In this document: one piece after another, positions 63,132 to 64,000 of the stretch
How the letters are laid out: each line of letters opens with the position of its first letter
How positions within the stretch are numbered: the stretch's first letter is position 1
DNA from: Dysgonamonadaceae bacterium
Lineage (GTDB): Bacteria > Bacteroidota > Bacteroidia > Bacteroidales > Dysgonomonadaceae
Direction: 5' to 3'
NCBI GenBank assembly: GCA_031254645.1
Contig: JAIRUA010000012.1
Coordinates: 248,001 to 312,000, forward strand
DNA length: 64,000 nt
The notes under the pieces: generated by a model
The model's input: the letters and a program-made list of their open reading frames with translations, nothing else
Databases searched by the model: none
What the model was told of the DNA's origin: nothing
Translations under genes and position numbers: made by a program

Positions 63132-63734
63132 ATGCGAGGCAATATCTTAAAAATAACAGCAAAAAAACATCTAAAATCTTTATCAATGCCTTTATTGATG
63201 CTGATATCGTTTGCTGTTGCGGGGTTAATTCTACTTCCCGTAAGAATTCAGGAACTTAATAATGATTGGAACATAGGATTCACTATTATTTTTATAAGTT
63301 ATGCTTTATGGGTATTGCCTGCAATTATTCTTCACATAGATTATTATCAGCGAAACAAAAATACAGAATATGAGATATTGAAAGATAAAATAATTGTGCG
63401 TAAAAATTACTGTGAGAATATCTATATGAAGTCTGATATTGAGGAAATTTTTGTTTATGACCCTCGAAACTTTTTTCACAGGTGGATTTGGATATATAGA
63501 ACAAGTTTTTATAAATACAATTTTGTTCGCATAGATATGAAAAATGGTGAAAGCTTGTATCTTACAAGTTTACTCTATTCGGGAAAAGTAGAAAATGTAG
63601 TAAAAGATTATTTTTCCGGTATTCCGTATGAATTAATCAAACGAGTATTTTGTACTACACGCTATAAAAGCCGCCACGAAAAAGATGAAAATGAAATGGA
63701 TTATTACGGCTTATTCAAAAATGAAGAAAAATAA
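63132..63734 (+). CDS. Hypothetical membrane protein with PH-like domain
   Basis: About 200 residues from the ATG at 63132 (MRGNILKITAKKHLKSLSMP); a GTG at 63117 overlapping the previous stop is possible. Two membrane helices (about 19-37 and 52-72) are followed by a soluble part. YEILKDKIIVRKNYCENIYMKSDIEEIFVYDP and IDMKNGESLYLTSLL look like the bacterial PH domain (bPH) of small membrane proteins. I do not recognise a more exact family. The tail is charged. The next gene starts 22 bases downstream. Confidence 0.6.
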   Translation: MRGNILKITAKKHLKSLSMPLLMLISFAVAGLILLPVRIQELNNDWNIGFTIIFISYALWVLPAIILHIDYYQRNKNTEYEILKDKIIVRKNYCENIYMKSDIEEIFVYDPRNFFHRWIWIYRTSFYKYNFVRIDMKNGESLYLTSLLYSGKVENVVKDYFSGIPYELIKRVFCTTRYKSRHEKDENEMDYYGLFKNEEK

Positions 63735-63756
63735 GACACAAAAAATATTACAACTT

Positions 63757-64000
63757 ATGTCCAACAGAATTACCTCTTTATTCAACATCAAATACCCCAT
63801 CATTTCCGGCGGAATGGTATGGGTGAGCGGTTGGCGATTAGCTTCCGCAGTCAGCAACGCAGGTGGATTAGGATTAATCGGTGCAGGCTCAATGCACCCC
63901 GAGACGCTGCGCGAACATATCCGAAAATGCAAAGCCGCCACCGATAAACCTTTCGGCGTAAACGTGCCGTTGATGTATCCGCAAATTGAAGAAATTATGG
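63757..64000 (+). CDS. Nitronate monooxygenase / FabK-like flavin enzyme, 3' part outside window
   Basis: The first 81 residues from the ATG at 63757 (MSNRITSLFNIKYPIISGGM) are visible; an in-frame start at 63721 would give MKKNKTQKILQL more. NIKYPIISGGMVWVSGWRLASAVSNAGGLGLIG is the N-terminal FMN-binding strand and loop of the NMO/2-nitropropane dioxygenase fold, shared with the enoyl-ACP reductase FabK. KPFGVNVPLMYPQIEEIM continues the barrel. Whether it is FabK or a nitronate monooxygenase needs the missing part. Confidence 0.85.
   Translation, partial: MSNRITSLFNIKYPIISGGMVWVSGWRLASAVSNAGGLGLIGAGSMHPETLREHIRKCKAATDKPFGVNVPLMYPQIEEIM

Overview
The window looks like a chromosomal segment of a member of the Bacteroidota, most likely order Bacteroidales. 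The evidence is the phylum-type promoter element TAnnTTTG in front of many genes, the mnmG-apt-uvrC-dtd-mazG-deoC gene order, DUF4494 and DUF4476 proteins, a bifunctional ThrA, a Bacteroidota-type LptD and a secreted GH92 mannosidase. Base composition is AT-rich throughout. I saw no rRNA, tRNA, transposase or CRISPR array.

Layout. 1-14.7 kb: housekeeping and envelope genes (an MFS carrier of the oxalate/formate type, GH92 mannosidase, a PlsC-like acyltransferase, a bile-acid/sodium symporter-like carrier, RarA, LptD, ThrA, NadA). 15.2-20.3 kb is more accessory. It holds a lipoprotein that is a phosphatase relative without the catalytic Cys and Arg, a ParE-type toxin-antitoxin pair, a DEAD-box helicase, a Bor-like lipoprotein, a candidate structured RNA, and a second toxin-antitoxin pair whose toxin is frameshifted. 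20.3-27 kb: the deoC/mazG/dtd/uvrC/apt/mnmG block, interrupted by a GxxExxY gene between direct repeats, with a perfect-looking parS site beside mnmG. 27-34 kb: a GHKL ATPase plus STAS-like pair, then a minus-strand run ending in ybeY, an SpmA/SpmB fusion, yggS and a DUF4494 gene. lysS follows on the plus strand.

36.4-59.8 kb is the most notable part: about 23 kb all on the plus strand. Four large proteins and a type II thioesterase form an iterative fatty-acid/polyketide synthase that resembles PUFA synthases in its parts. The parts are KS-AT with a collapsed reductase-like N-terminus; NMO(ER)-KS-AT-3xACP-KR; KS-DH with a ruined phosphopantetheinyl transferase end; and KS-DH with an intact phosphopantetheinyl transferase. 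Next come two MacB-type permeases without an ATPase, a HlyD-type adaptor and a TolC-type outer membrane protein, so the product (lipid, polyene or pigment; not predictable from sequence) is probably exported. The synthase seems to have grown by two duplications, each followed by loss of a domain from one copy.

59.9-64 kb returns to central metabolism (GpsA, Pgi, a HAD phosphatase, a membrane protein, the start of an NMO/FabK-like flavoenzyme). Several intergenic spaces carry dispersed AT-rich repeats. In two places these have become the C-terminal codons of the adjoining gene.
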